The translations under genes and the position numbers were made by a program. 64,000 nucleotides of DNA from Sulfuritalea sp. (GTDB lineage Bacteria; Pseudomonadota; Gammaproteobacteria; Burkholderiales; Rhodocyclaceae), in NCBI GenBank assembly GCA_016708585.1, contig JADJFK010000016.1:1-64000 (forward strand). Reading direction: 5' to 3'. Of this stretch, positions 1 to 7,295 are shown piece by piece. Below the pieces are notes generated by a model. It made no database searches. It was not told where the DNA came from and saw nothing but the letters and a program-made list of their open reading frames with translations. Every line of letters starts with the position of its first letter. Positions within the stretch are counted from its first letter, which is position 1.

Positions 1-426
1 ATTGCTGCGACCCTGTCGCCCGGACAACCGATCTACGTGATCCTCTACGCCGTCGCAATAGTATTTTTCTGCTTTTTCTATACCGCCCTGGTCTTCAACT
101 CCAAGGAAACCGCGGATAACCTGAAAAAGAGCGGCGCATTCGTTCCCGGGATCCGCCCAGGCGACCAGACCAGCCGTTATATCGACAAGATTTTGATGCG
201 CCTGACCTTGGCTGGTGCAATCTACATTACGGCGGTTTGTCTGCTGCCGGAGTTCCTGATCCTGAAATGGAACGTGCCGTTCTACTTCGGCGGCACCAGT
301 CTGCTGATCATAGTCGTGGTGACGATGGATTTCATGTCGCAGGTTCAAGCTTATGTCATGTCGCACCAGTATGAAAGTCTTCTTAAAAAGGCGAACTTCA
401 AGGGCGCCGGATTTCCGGCACGCTGA
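1..426 (+). CDS. secY: SecY preprotein translocase subunit, C-terminal part (truncated by window edge)
   Basis: SecY is the channel subunit of the SecYEG translocon in the inner membrane. Only the last 141 residues are present; the reading frame is open from base 1, so the gene starts outside the window. Visible are a hydrophobic segment (about residues 14-32), the cytoplasmic loop with the GIRPGDQTSRYID signature that precedes the ribosome-contacting region, and two closing transmembrane segments ending in a basic tail. It sits directly before infA with only 3 bases between stop and start, the usual end of the spc operon. Confidence 0.95.
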   Translation: MAATLSPGQPIYVILYAVAIVFFCFFYTALVFNSKETADNLKKSGAFVPGIRPGDQTSRYIDKILMRLTLAGAIYITAVCLLPEFLILKWNVPFYFGGTSLLIIVVVTMDFMSQVQAYVMSHQYESLLKKANFKGAGFPAR

Positions 427-429
427 TCC

Positions 430-645
430 ATGTCGAAGGAAGATGTAATTGAAATGCAGGGAGAGGTCGTTGAGAATCTCCCGAATGCCACGTTTAGGAT
501 CAAACTCGAAAACGGGCATGTTGTTCTTAGCCACATCTCGGAAAATGCGCATGCACTACATTCGCATCCTTCCCGGCGACAAGGTCACCGTGCAGCACGC
601 CTTACGACCTTTCCAAGGGGCCGTATCGTGTTCCGCGCCAAGTAG
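430..645 (+). CDS. infA: Translation initiation factor IF-1, with internal compensating indels
   Basis: IF-1 binds the A site of the 30S subunit during initiation. The first 40 residues (MSKEDVIEMQGEV onward) and the last nine (ending GRIVFRAK) match the family, and the 71-aa length is right. Between them (about 540-625) the product is not IF-1-like in this frame, but the conserved block KMRMHYIRILPGDKVTVQ is readable in another frame. Two apparent 2-base losses (near 545 and 595) and one extra G (in the G run near 615) explain this and sum to zero net frame change. Either the gene is damaged or the sequence is wrong here; IF-1 is essential, so error is likelier. Confidence 0.85.
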   Translation: MSKEDVIEMQGEVVENLPNATFRIKLENGHVVLSHISENAHALHSHPSRRQGHRAARLTTFPRGRIVFRAK

Positions 646-672
646 TCTGGCAATATTCTCCGGAGAAATCCA

Positions 673-786
673 ATGAAAGTTCTGGCTTCGGTCAAACGTA
701 TCTGTCGCAACTGCAAGGTCATCCGGCGCAAGGGCGTGGTGAGGGTCATCTGTACCGATCCGCGCCACAAGCAGCGCCAGGGTTGA
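673..786 (+). CDS. rpmJ: Ribosomal protein L36
   Basis: A 37-residue protein starting MKVLASVKRICRNCK and ending DPRHKQRQG, the full-length L36 of the large ribosomal subunit. The zinc-binding set is visible: CxxC at residues 11 and 14, a further Cys at 27 and a His at 32, as in the zinc-binding (C+) type. It lies between infA and rpsM, its standard place in proteobacteria. Residue 4 is Leu where Arg is usual. Too short for most gene finders but unambiguous. Confidence 0.95.
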   Translation: MKVLASVKRICRNCKVIRRKGVVRVICTDPRHKQRQG

Positions 787-877
787 TGTAGCTGTTCGGT
801 TCAGATATAATCTACGGTTCGCATTTTTCAGCTGACCCACCACCCGCATTAACTAACGGCGACGAACAGGTAAGCAC

Positions 878-1018
878 ATGGCTCGTATAGCAGGCGTCAA
901 CATTCCGAATCACCAGCACGCGGAGATTGCCCTGACGGCGATCTACGGCATCGGCCGCACCCGCGCCAAGAAAATCTGCGACGCCGTCGGCGTCAAGCGT
1001 TCCGCAAACAAGAAGTAA
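878..1018 (+). CDS. rpsM: Ribosomal protein S13, internally deleted (46 residues)
   Basis: S13 is a head protein of the 30S subunit that contacts the 50S and P-site tRNA; it is normally about 120 residues. Here the first 39 residues (MARIAGVNIPNHQH to DAVGV) are typical, then the frame jumps straight to the basic tail KRSANKK and a stop. The central helix-turn-helix region and the conserved RGMRHRRGLPVRGQRT segment are missing, about 72-75 codons, with the frame preserved. The junction falls in a short GGCGTC-rich stretch. The neighbours rpmJ and rpsK are intact. This is either an assembly collapse or a real truncated copy; an intact copy elsewhere would be needed for a normal ribosome. Confidence 0.85.
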   Translation: MARIAGVNIPNHQHAEIALTAIYGIGRTRAKKICDAVGVKRSANKK

Positions 1019-1033
1019 ACCGGGAACCAATAC

Positions 1034-1423
1034 ATGGCTAAGACCGCAACAAAAGTCCGCAAGAAGGTCAAGAAGAACGTCGCCGAAGGCATTGCGCACG
1101 TTCATGCGTCCTTCAACAACACGATCATTACCATCACCGACCGCCAGGGCAATGCGCTGTCGTGGGCCACGTCCGGCGGCGCCGGCTTCAAGGGGTCGCG
1201 CAAGTCGACCCCGTTCGCCGCGCAGATTGCCGCTGAAGCCGCCGGCAAGGCTGCTCAGGAGTGTGGTGTGAAGAATCTCGAAGTTCGCATCAAGGGCCCC
1301 GGCCCCGGTCGCGAATCGGCCGTACGCGCACTCAATGCGCTCGGCATGAAGATAACCAGCATCACCGACATCACCCCGATTCCCCACAACGGATGCCGGC
1401 CGCCCAAGCGCCGCCGCATCTAA
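1034..1423 (+). CDS. rpsK: Ribosomal protein S11
   Basis: A 129-residue 30S platform protein that interacts with mRNA near the E site. Characteristic blocks are visible: the lysine-rich N-terminus, HVHASFNNTIITITDRQGN, WATSGGAGFKGSRKSTPFAAQ, and the C-terminal DITPIPHNGCRPPKRRRI. Full length and in frame, 15 bases after the shortened rpsM and 15 bases before rpsD, so part of the alpha operon. Confidence 0.98.
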   Translation: MAKTATKVRKKVKKNVAEGIAHVHASFNNTIITITDRQGNALSWATSGGAGFKGSRKSTPFAAQIAAEAAGKAAQECGVKNLEVRIKGPGPGRESAVRALNALGMKITSITDITPIPHNGCRPPKRRRI

Positions 1424-1438
1424 GGCAGATACGACACC

Positions 1439-2068
1439 ATGGCCCGAAATCTAGACGCAAAATGCCGCCAGTGCCGCCGCGAGGGCGAGAAGCTCTTCCT
1501 CAAAGGCGAAAAGTGCTTCACTGACAAATGCTCGGTCGAGCGCCGCGCCTATGCTCCCGGCCAGCACGGCCAGAAGTCCGGCCAGCGACTCTCCGGTTAT
1601 GGCACCCAACTGCGCGAGAAGCAGAAAATCCGCCGCATCTACGGCGTACTCGAGCGCCAGTTCCGCAAAGTGTTCGGTGATGCCGAGCGCAAGAAGGGAC
1701 AGACCGGCGAAAACCTGCTGAAGCTGCTCGAGAGCCGCCTCGATACGGTGGCCTATCGCATGGGTTTCGGCGTTTCTCGCGCCGAGGCACGCCAGCTTGT
1801 GCGCCACAACGGTTTGCTGATCAACGGACGTCGCGTGAACATCCCTTCGTACAGCGTACGCCCCGGCGACGTCGTCCAACTGCTCGACGGTACCCGTGCC
1901 CATCTGCGTACCAAGGCGGCACTGGAAGCGGCCGAGTCGCGCGGCTTCCCCGCATGGATCGAAGTGGATGTCAAGGCAGGCAAGGGCGTATTCAAGTCCT
2001 ATCCTGCACGCGAAGACCTGCCGCCGTCAATCAGTGAAGGCCTGGTTGTCGAACTGTATTCTCGCTAA
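1439..2068 (+). CDS. rpsD: Ribosomal protein S4
   Basis: A 209-residue primary 16S rRNA-binding protein and, in enterobacteria, the translational repressor of the alpha operon. The N-terminal zinc-type motif CRQCRREGEKLFLKGEKC is present (Cys at residues 9, 12, 26 and 31), followed by the S4 RNA-binding domain (about residues 99-160, with VNIPSYSVRPGDVVQL). The C-terminus VELYSR is typical. It is followed by a strong hairpin before rpoA. Confidence 0.98.
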   Translation: MARNLDAKCRQCRREGEKLFLKGEKCFTDKCSVERRAYAPGQHGQKSGQRLSGYGTQLREKQKIRRIYGVLERQFRKVFGDAERKKGQTGENLLKLLESRLDTVAYRMGFGVSRAEARQLVRHNGLLINGRRVNIPSYSVRPGDVVQLLDGTRAHLRTKAALEAAESRGFPAWIEVDVKAGKGVFKSYPAREDLPPSISEGLVVELYSR

Positions 2069-2080
2069 CACGTAGTTTTC

Positions 2081-2107
2081 CACCTGGCGTCCAGCGGACG
2101 CCAGGTG
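2081..2107 (+). other. Strong hairpin between rpsD and rpoA
   Basis: The arms CACCTGGCGTCC and GGACGCCAGGTG are perfectly complementary over 12 bp with a 3-base AGC loop. No proper U tract follows (GTTATTCC), so it is not a classic terminator. It could be a processing or stability element or a regulatory structure separating the ribosomal genes from rpoA. Confidence 0.6.
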
Positions 2108-2130
2108 TTATTCCATTCGAAGGAATGCAC

Positions 2131-3108
2131 ATGCACACACTTCTGAAACCCCGTAGTATCGATGTCCAGCAGCTTTCGCCGCTGCATGCACGTGTGGTCA
2201 TGGAGCCGTTCGAGCGCGGCTATGGCCACACCTTGGGCAACGCCCTGCGCCGCATCCTGCTGTCCTCCATGGAGGGCGTCGCTCCGACCGAGGTTTCCAT
2301 CGAAGGCGTGCTGCACGAGTACTCGACGCTCGACGGGGTTCGCGAAGACGTAGTCGATGTCCTGCTCAACCTGAAGGGTGTCGTTCTGAAGATGCACAAC
2401 CGCCGCGAAGCCACGCTGACCCTGTCCCGCAGCGGCGAAGGCGTCGTGACCGCGCGCGACATCGAAACCACCCATGACATCGAGATCGTCAACCCGGATC
2501 ACGTGATCGCCCACATCGCCCCCGGCGGCAAGCTGAACATGCAGATCCGCGTCGAATCGGGCCGCGGCTACGTGCCCGCCAACCAGCGCGAAATCGCCCG
2601 CGAAAATCGCGCCATCGGCCAGATCATGCTCGACGCCTCGTTCAGCCCGGTGCGTCGGGTCAGCTATTCGGTGGAATCCGCGCGTGTCGAACAGCGCACC
2701 GACCTCGACAAGTTGATCCTCGACATCGAAACCAACGGCGCGATTGACAACGCCGAGGAAGCCGTGCGTACCGCTGCCCGCATCCTCATGGAACAGCTGT
2801 CGGTGTTCGCGGACCTGGAAGGTACACCGCTGTCCGCCGAGGCGCCGAAGCAGACCTCGGTCGACCCCGTGCTGGTGCGCCCGGTGGATGACCTGGAACT
2901 GACGGTGCGCTCCGCCAACTGCCTCAAGGCCGAGAACATCTACTACATTGGCGACCTGATCCAGCGCACGGAAACCGAACTCCTGAAGACGCCGAACCTG
3001 GGGCGCAAGTCGCTCAATGAAATCAAGGAAGTCCTTGCTTCGCGCGGCCTCACACTGGGCATGAAGCTCGAAGGCTGGCCCCCGGCCGGACTGGAGAAGC
3101 TGGCCTGA
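2131..3108 (+). CDS. rpoA: DNA-directed RNA polymerase alpha subunit
   Basis: Alpha forms the dimer that nucleates RNA polymerase assembly; its C-terminal domain contacts UP elements and activators. The N-terminal domain shows the EPFERGYGHTLGNALRRILLSSMEG signature near residues 33-57, and the C-terminal domain shows the NCLKAENIYYIGDLIQRTETELLKTPNLGRKSLNEIKE helix-hairpin-helix region. The start is set at the second of two close ATGs because the first (2125) lies inside the Shine-Dalgarno-like AAGGA; the chosen ATG has it about 6 bases upstream. 325 residues, the normal length. Confidence 0.97.
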   Translation: MHTLLKPRSIDVQQLSPLHARVVMEPFERGYGHTLGNALRRILLSSMEGVAPTEVSIEGVLHEYSTLDGVREDVVDVLLNLKGVVLKMHNRREATLTLSRSGEGVVTARDIETTHDIEIVNPDHVIAHIAPGGKLNMQIRVESGRGYVPANQREIARENRAIGQIMLDASFSPVRRVSYSVESARVEQRTDLDKLILDIETNGAIDNAEEAVRTAARILMEQLSVFADLEGTPLSAEAPKQTSVDPVLVRPVDDLELTVRSANCLKAENIYYIGDLIQRTETELLKTPNLGRKSLNEIKEVLASRGLTLGMKLEGWPPAGLEKLA

Positions 3109-3121
3109 CCGATTCTCGATG

Positions 3122-3216
3122 CCGGACTTCGGTCCGGTTGCTGCACCTGCATCACCTGTTGTATTGAATACCTACTCGATAACCATTAACCGGCCGCTTG
3201 CATCGCGCGGCGGCCG
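3122..3216 (+). other. Two hairpins in the rpoA-rplQ spacer
   Basis: The first (3122-3137) is CCGGAC-TTCG-GTCCGG, a stable UUCG-class tetraloop hairpin. The second pairs CGGCCGC (3191-3197) with GCGGCCG (3210-3216) and is followed by A residues, so it would read as a terminator only weakly and on the opposite strand. The 128-base spacer otherwise holds no gene. Confidence 0.5.
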
Positions 3217-3236
3217 CAAAAAACGAGGGAATCAAA

Positions 3237-3629
3237 ATGCGTCACGGTAACGGACTTCGCAAACTCAACCGGACCTCGGCACATCGCCAGGCGATGCTGC
3301 GCAACATGGCGGTTTCGCTGCTGCGCCACGAGGCCATCAAGACCACCCTGCCCAAGGCCAAGGAGCTGCGCCGAGTGGTGGAACCCCTGATCACCCTGGG
3401 CAAGAAGCCCAGCCTGGCCAATCGCCGCCTGGCATTCGATCGCACCCGCGACCGCGAGATCGTCGGCAAGCTGTTCGACGTGCTCGGCCCACGCTATGCC
3501 GCCCGCAACGGCGGCTACCTGCGCATCCTCAAGATGGGTTTCCGCATCGGCGACAACGCGCCCATGGCCTTCGTCGAACTGCTGGATCGTCCGGCGGGGG
3601 AAGTGGTAGAAGCAGCATCTGCCGAATAA
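3237..3629 (+). CDS. rplQ: Ribosomal protein L17
   Basis: A 130-residue large-subunit protein located near the exit tunnel. The start MRHGNGLRKLNRTSAHR and the block RNMAVSLLRHEAIKTTLPKAKELR are diagnostic; the C-terminus carries the usual variable acidic extension. An earlier in-frame start would add unrelated residues, whereas the chosen ATG has GAGGGA upstream. It is the last gene of the alpha operon and is followed by a clear terminator. Confidence 0.98.
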   Translation: MRHGNGLRKLNRTSAHRQAMLRNMAVSLLRHEAIKTTLPKAKELRRVVEPLITLGKKPSLANRRLAFDRTRDREIVGKLFDVLGPRYAARNGGYLRILKMGFRIGDNAPMAFVELLDRPAGEVVEAASAE

Positions 3630-3648
3630 AGGCTCTCGCTTCAGAGTA

Positions 3649-3676
3649 AAAAGCCAGGCGTCGCCTGGCTTTTTTC
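3649..3676 (+). terminator. Rho-independent terminator after rplQ
   Basis: Stem AAGCCAGGCG / CGCCTGGCTT followed by a run of T residues, immediately downstream of rplQ. With convergent cysN on the other strand it may act in both directions, since A residues also precede the stem. Confidence 0.9.
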
Positions 3677-3693
3677 TTGGTGGTCAGGATTCG

Positions 3694-5034
3694 CTAAAGG
3701 ATCATCCCCGCGCCGACCGTGTTGTTGGTGCTTTCGTCGATGACGATGAAGGCGCCGGTGGCACGGTTCTCCACGTAGCGATCGACGACCAGCGGCTGCG
3801 CCAGCTTGAAGGCGACCCGGGCGATGTCGTTCATGCCGATTCCTTCAGCAGCGACCTGCTGCAGCGAGTTGATGTCGAGCCGGTAGCTGATGCCGTCGAG
3901 CAGGGCGCGGGCGTCGCGCGTAGTCTGGCGGATCAGGTATTTGCGTCGTGCATCGAGCGGGCTTTCACCGAGCCAGCACAGCATGGCGTCGATGCGCCGT
4001 GTCGCCAGCGCCGTCCGAGTGGATACCGTCCCTGACGCTGGCGCGCCGGGACATAACTTTTTATCATTGGCACGCACGATCATGTCGCCGCGCGAGATGT
4101 CGATTTCGTCTTCCAGCAGCAGGGTCACCGACTGCTCGGCGACGGCGCGCGGTAGCGTGCGGCCGCCGATCTGGATGTCCTTGATGCGGCTGCGCCGCTC
4201 GGACGGCAGTACGACGATTTCGTCGCCGACGGCAATTTCGCCAGATTCGACGCGCCCCATGAAGCCGCGATAGTCGTGCAGCAGGGGATCGTCGGCCTTC
4301 TGCGGGCGGCAGACATACTGCACCGGGAAGCGGAAGCGCTCGTCGCTTTCGCTGTGCGCGGCGGGCGCCGATTCGAGGATGTCGATCAGGGTCGGACCTT
4401 TGTACCAGCCGAGATTCTCGCCGCGATCGACCAGCATGTCGCCGTTCAGGGCCGACAGCGGAATGAAGCGCACATCCTTTATGCCGAGTTGCCGTGCGAA
4501 CGCCAGGTATTCGAGGCGAATGCGTTCGAAGACCGTGCGGTCGTAGCCGACCAGGTCCATCTTGTTCACCGCCACCAGCAGGTGCGGAATACCGACCAGG
4601 TGGGCGAGGTAGGAGTGGCGTCGGGTCTGGGTCAGGACACCCTTGCGGGCATCGATCAGGATGATGGCCAGGTTGGCGGTGGAGGCAGCGGTGACCATGT
4701 TGCGCGTGTACTGCTCGTGCCCCGGCGCGTCGGCGATGATGTACTTGCGGCGGCCGGTGCTGAAGTAGCGATACGCGACGTCGATGGTGATGCCCTGTTC
4801 GCGCTCGGCCTGCAGGCCGTCGGTCAGCAGCGACAGGTCGACCGCCTCCATACCGCGTCGTGCCGAAGTCTTTTCGATCGCGTGCAGCGTGTCGGCAAGG
4901 ATCGCCTTGGTGTCGTAGAGCAGGCGACCGATCAGCGTGCTCTTGCCGTCATCGACACTGCCGCAGGTGAGGAAGCGCAGCAGGCCGTTGTCGACCCGAC
5001 TGCCGAACTCGGGAATGTGTTCGATCGCACTCAT
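3694..5034 (-). CDS. cysN: Sulfate adenylyltransferase subunit 1 (GTPase), with inserted repeat
   Basis: CysN is the regulatory GTPase of ATP sulfurylase, which makes adenosine 5'-phosphosulfate (APS) from sulfate and ATP. The EF-Tu-like domain shows the P-loop GSVDDGKST (about residues 26-34), DAPGHEQY and NKMD; the two C-terminal beta-barrels follow. 446 residues. About residues 322-343 contain a stretch (KKLCPGAPASGTVSTR and flanks) that I do not expect in the family between SRGDMIVRA and TRRIDAMLCWL; it is encoded by a long palindromic form of the dispersed repeat. The frame is preserved. Its start overlaps the cysD stop (TGATG). Confidence 0.95.
   Translation of the reverse strand: MSAIEHIPEFGSRVDNGLLRFLTCGSVDDGKSTLIGRLLYDTKAILADTLHAIEKTSARRGMEAVDLSLLTDGLQAEREQGITIDVAYRYFSTGRRKYIIADAPGHEQYTRNMVTAASTANLAIILIDARKGVLTQTRRHSYLAHLVGIPHLLVAVNKMDLVGYDRTVFERIRLEYLAFARQLGIKDVRFIPLSALNGDMLVDRGENLGWYKGPTLIDILESAPAAHSESDERFRFPVQYVCRPQKADDPLLHDYRGFMGRVESGEIAVGDEIVVLPSERRSRIKDIQIGGRTLPRAVAEQSVTLLLEDEIDISRGDMIVRANDKKLCPGAPASGTVSTRTALATRRIDAMLCWLGESPLDARRKYLIRQTTRDARALLDGISYRLDINSLQQVAAEGIGMNDIARVAFKLAQPLVVDRYVENRATGAFIVIDESTNNTVGAGMIL
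3995..4068 (-). repeat. Long palindromic form of the dispersed repeat, inside cysN
   Basis: Read on the plus strand, 3995-4014 matches the repeat core in reverse (GCGCCGTGTCGCCAGCGCCG). It continues through GGATACCGTCC (4021-4031) and ends near 4054-4068 in CATAACTTTTT. CGCCAGCG (4003-4010) and CGCTGGCG (4036-4043) form an 8-bp inverted repeat. The same order of blocks is seen in trmL. It adds roughly 16-20 residues to CysN without a frameshift. Confidence 0.7.
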
Positions 5035-5966
5035 CAGAAATACCCTTCCTTCTTGCGTTGTTCCATCGCCGCTTCCGAGGCGTGATCATCCAGCCGTGTC
5101 GCGCCGCGCTCGGTAATCGTGCTGGTCGCCGTTTCGGCGATGATCTTGTGCACCGTGTCGGCATCCGATTCCACGGGCGCCGTGCAGGTGATGTCGCCGA
5201 CGGTGCGAAAGCGCACCCGCAACTGCTCGACCACGTCACCGTCGCGCGCCGGCGTGAGCTCCGTCACCGGCTGCAGCAGGCCGCCCTTGCGGATTACCGG
5301 CCGCACGTGGGCGAAGTAGATGGACGGCAGGGCCAGCCCTTCGCGCGCGATGTACTGCCAGACGTCGAGCTCGGTCCAGTTCGAGATCGGGAAGGCGCGG
5401 ATGTTTTCGCCCTTGTGCACACGGGCGTTGAACAGGTTCCACAGTTCGGGGCGCTGGTTCTTCGGATCCCAGCCACCGAATTCGTCGCGGAAGGAAAAGA
5501 TGCGCTCCTTGGCGCGGGCCTTTTCCTCGTCGCGGCGGGCGCCGCCGATGCAGGCGTCGAAGCCGAACTCCTCGATCGCCTCGAGCAGCGTCACGGACTG
5601 GTGCTTGTTGCGCGACTCGTCGGCCGACTTGAGGCGCACCGTGCCGCGCGCCATCGAGCTTTCCACCGAACGCACGATCAGGCGTTCGTTCAGTTCGCAG
5701 GCGCGGGCATCGCGGAAGTCGATGACTTCGGAATAGTTGTGCCCGGTGTCGATGTGCAGCAAGGGGAAGGGAAAGCGGCCGGGGCGAAAGGCCTTCTCGG
5801 CCAGGCGCAGGAGGACGATGGAATCCTTGCCGCCGGAGAACAGCAGGGCCGGATTGCTGCACTGTCCCGCCACTTCGCGCAGGATGTAGATGGCCTCGGA
5901 CTCCAGCCAATCGAGGTGGTCGAGGGTGGTGTGGCGCAGTGCCGGCTCGAGGACGGGCGCGTTCAT
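5034..5966 (-). CDS. cysD: Sulfate adenylyltransferase subunit 2
   Basis: The catalytic subunit of ATP sulfurylase (sulfate + ATP to APS + PPi), a PP-loop ATPase acting in the cytoplasm with CysN. The pyrophosphate-binding SGGKDS motif is near residue 45, followed by HIDTGHNY and the conserved GGARRDEEKARAKER. The start is MNAPVLEP at 5966; a longer open frame upstream lies inside cysH and is not used. The start overlaps the cysH stop by 4 bases (ATGA), showing translational coupling. 310 residues, full length. Confidence 0.97.
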   Translation of the reverse strand: MNAPVLEPALRHTTLDHLDWLESEAIYILREVAGQCSNPALLFSGGKDSIVLLRLAEKAFRPGRFPFPLLHIDTGHNYSEVIDFRDARACELNERLIVRSVESSMARGTVRLKSADESRNKHQSVTLLEAIEEFGFDACIGGARRDEEKARAKERIFSFRDEFGGWDPKNQRPELWNLFNARVHKGENIRAFPISNWTELDVWQYIAREGLALPSIYFAHVRPVIRKGGLLQPVTELTPARDGDVVEQLRVRFRTVGDITCTAPVESDADTVHKIIAETATSTITERGATRLDDHASEAAMEQRKKEGYF

Positions 5967-6745
5967 GCTGTCGCCGTCCCGCCAGCGCCGACTTTTGCTG
6001 TTGCAACTCGCTGCAACTTGCCATCGACCAGGTGCAGCCCGCACTCTTTGGTGTCCGCGCTTTCCCACCACCAGCGACCAGCGCGCACGTCCTCGCCGGG
6101 CTGGATGGCGCGGGTGCAGGGGGCGCAGCCGATGCTCGGGTAGTTGCGATCGTGCAGCGCGTTGTAGGGCACGTTGTTGGCGCGCAGGTAAACCCAGACC
6201 TCGCGCTCGCTCCAGTCGGCCAGCGGGCTGATCTTGACCAGCTTGTTGCCGTGGTCGAAGGCCACGGTCTTGAGCTTGTCTCGGGTCGGCGACTGCGCCG
6301 CGCGCAGGCCGGTGATCCAGGCCTGCTTGCCGGCCAGCGCGCGTTGCAGCGGCTCGATCTTGCGCGCGTGGCAGCAGGCCTTGCGCGCCTCGACGGAGTC
6401 GTAGAAGCCGTTGATGCCGAAACCGGCGACGAAATCCTGCACCGTGTCGTGGCGCGGGGTGAACACCTCCAGGCGGCGGCCGTAGCGGCGCTCGGCCTTG
6501 GCCATCAACTCACAGGTCTCGGCCGGCAGGCGGCCGGTATCCAGCGAGAAGATGCCGATGTCGATGCCCTCGCTCCAGATCATGTCGGTCAGCACCATAT
6601 CCTCGGCGCCCAGGCTGTTGGCGAACACGGCGGGCGCGTAATCGCGCGCCACGTCGTGCAGCAGCTGTTTGACACGGACCGCCTTGTCGGCCACGGCGGC
6701 GACCAGTTCGAGGTCGGCCAGATCGGGTATGTTTTCGCGCAGCAT
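5963..6745 (-). CDS. cysH: [4Fe-4S] adenylyl-sulfate (APS) reductase
   Basis: Reduces APS to sulfite with thioredoxin. The paired cysteines in ARKACCHARK and in IGCAPCTR are the iron-sulfur ligands that mark the APS-reductase type rather than the cluster-free PAPS type; the catalytic cysteine is in KECGLH near the C-terminus. 260 residues from MLRENIPDL, which has AAGGAG just upstream. The last nine residues (KVGAGGTATA region) are encoded by the dispersed repeat and replace the usual short tail, ending in the ATGA overlap with cysD. Second reductive step of the operon, feeding CysI. Confidence 0.95.
   Translation of the reverse strand: MLRENIPDLADLELVAAVADKAVRVKQLLHDVARDYAPAVFANSLGAEDMVLTDMIWSEGIDIGIFSLDTGRLPAETCELMAKAERRYGRRLEVFTPRHDTVQDFVAGFGINGFYDSVEARKACCHARKIEPLQRALAGKQAWITGLRAAQSPTRDKLKTVAFDHGNKLVKISPLADWSEREVWVYLRANNVPYNALHDRNYPSIGCAPCTRAIQPGEDVRAGRWWWESADTKECGLHLVDGKLQRVATAKVGAGGTATA
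5971..5996 (-). repeat. Dispersed repeat, GGGAC variant, at the 3' end of cysH
   Basis: On the minus strand this reads AAAAGTCGGCGCTGGCGG then GACGGCGA. It is translated as KVGAGGTA at the CysH C-terminus. The same GGGAC variant occurs at 9366 and, truncated, at 15883. Confidence 0.8.
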
Positions 6746-6770
6746 GGTACGGCTCCTTCGGCAATGCGGA

Positions 6771-7295
6771 TCAGGCGACCCGTCGGCGGAACAGCGGATC
6801 GGGCTGGTCGGCGGCGGCCTGGTAGGTTTCGGGGAAATCGTCGAACGCGGCCAGCGCGTCCTCGGCGCTCTTTCCTTCGCCGAGCACGAAGGCATCGAAG
6901 CCGGCGCGGTTGAGGTAGAAGATCTGGTCGCGGCCGATGTCGCCGAAGGCGCGCACTTCGCCGTCGTAGCCGTAGCGCTCGCGCAGCAGCCGTGCCGTCG
7001 AATAGCCGCGGCCGTCGGCGAACTTCGGGAAATGCACGGCGATCACCGTGAAGTCGTCGATGTCGGCGGCGATGTCCTCGACCTTGTCTTCCGGCGCGAG
7101 CCAGATGCCCAGCGGCGTGCCGTGCTCATACTCGCGATGGATCAGGCAGGCCTTTTTCGCCTTCCATACGGCCAGCGGCACCAGCAGCGGGCCGACCGGC
7201 AGGCAGACGTCGAACGGCGCTTCGCCGTCGACCAGGGTCACGACCTTCCATGCGTCATCCTGCAGGCGACGCTCCTTGATGATCTGTTTAGCCAT
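6771..7295 (-). CDS. DUF934 family protein of the sulfite-reduction operon
   Basis: A 174-residue protein of the DUF934 family, which regularly lies next to cysI/cysH in proteobacteria and is presumed to help sulfite reduction; no reaction is established. The middle carries the conserved FPKFADGRGYSTARLLRERYGY block, followed by VRAFGDIGRDQIFYLNRAGFDAFVL. No signal peptide or membrane segment is apparent. It overlaps the end of cysI by 8 bases and precedes cysH by 25 bases. The start MAKQIIKERRL has AGGAGAG upstream. Confidence 0.9.
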   Translation of the reverse strand: MAKQIIKERRLQDDAWKVVTLVDGEAPFDVCLPVGPLLVPLAVWKAKKACLIHREYEHGTPLGIWLAPEDKVEDIAADIDDFTVIAVHFPKFADGRGYSTARLLRERYGYDGEVRAFGDIGRDQIFYLNRAGFDAFVLGEGKSAEDALAAFDDFPETYQAAADQPDPLFRRRVA

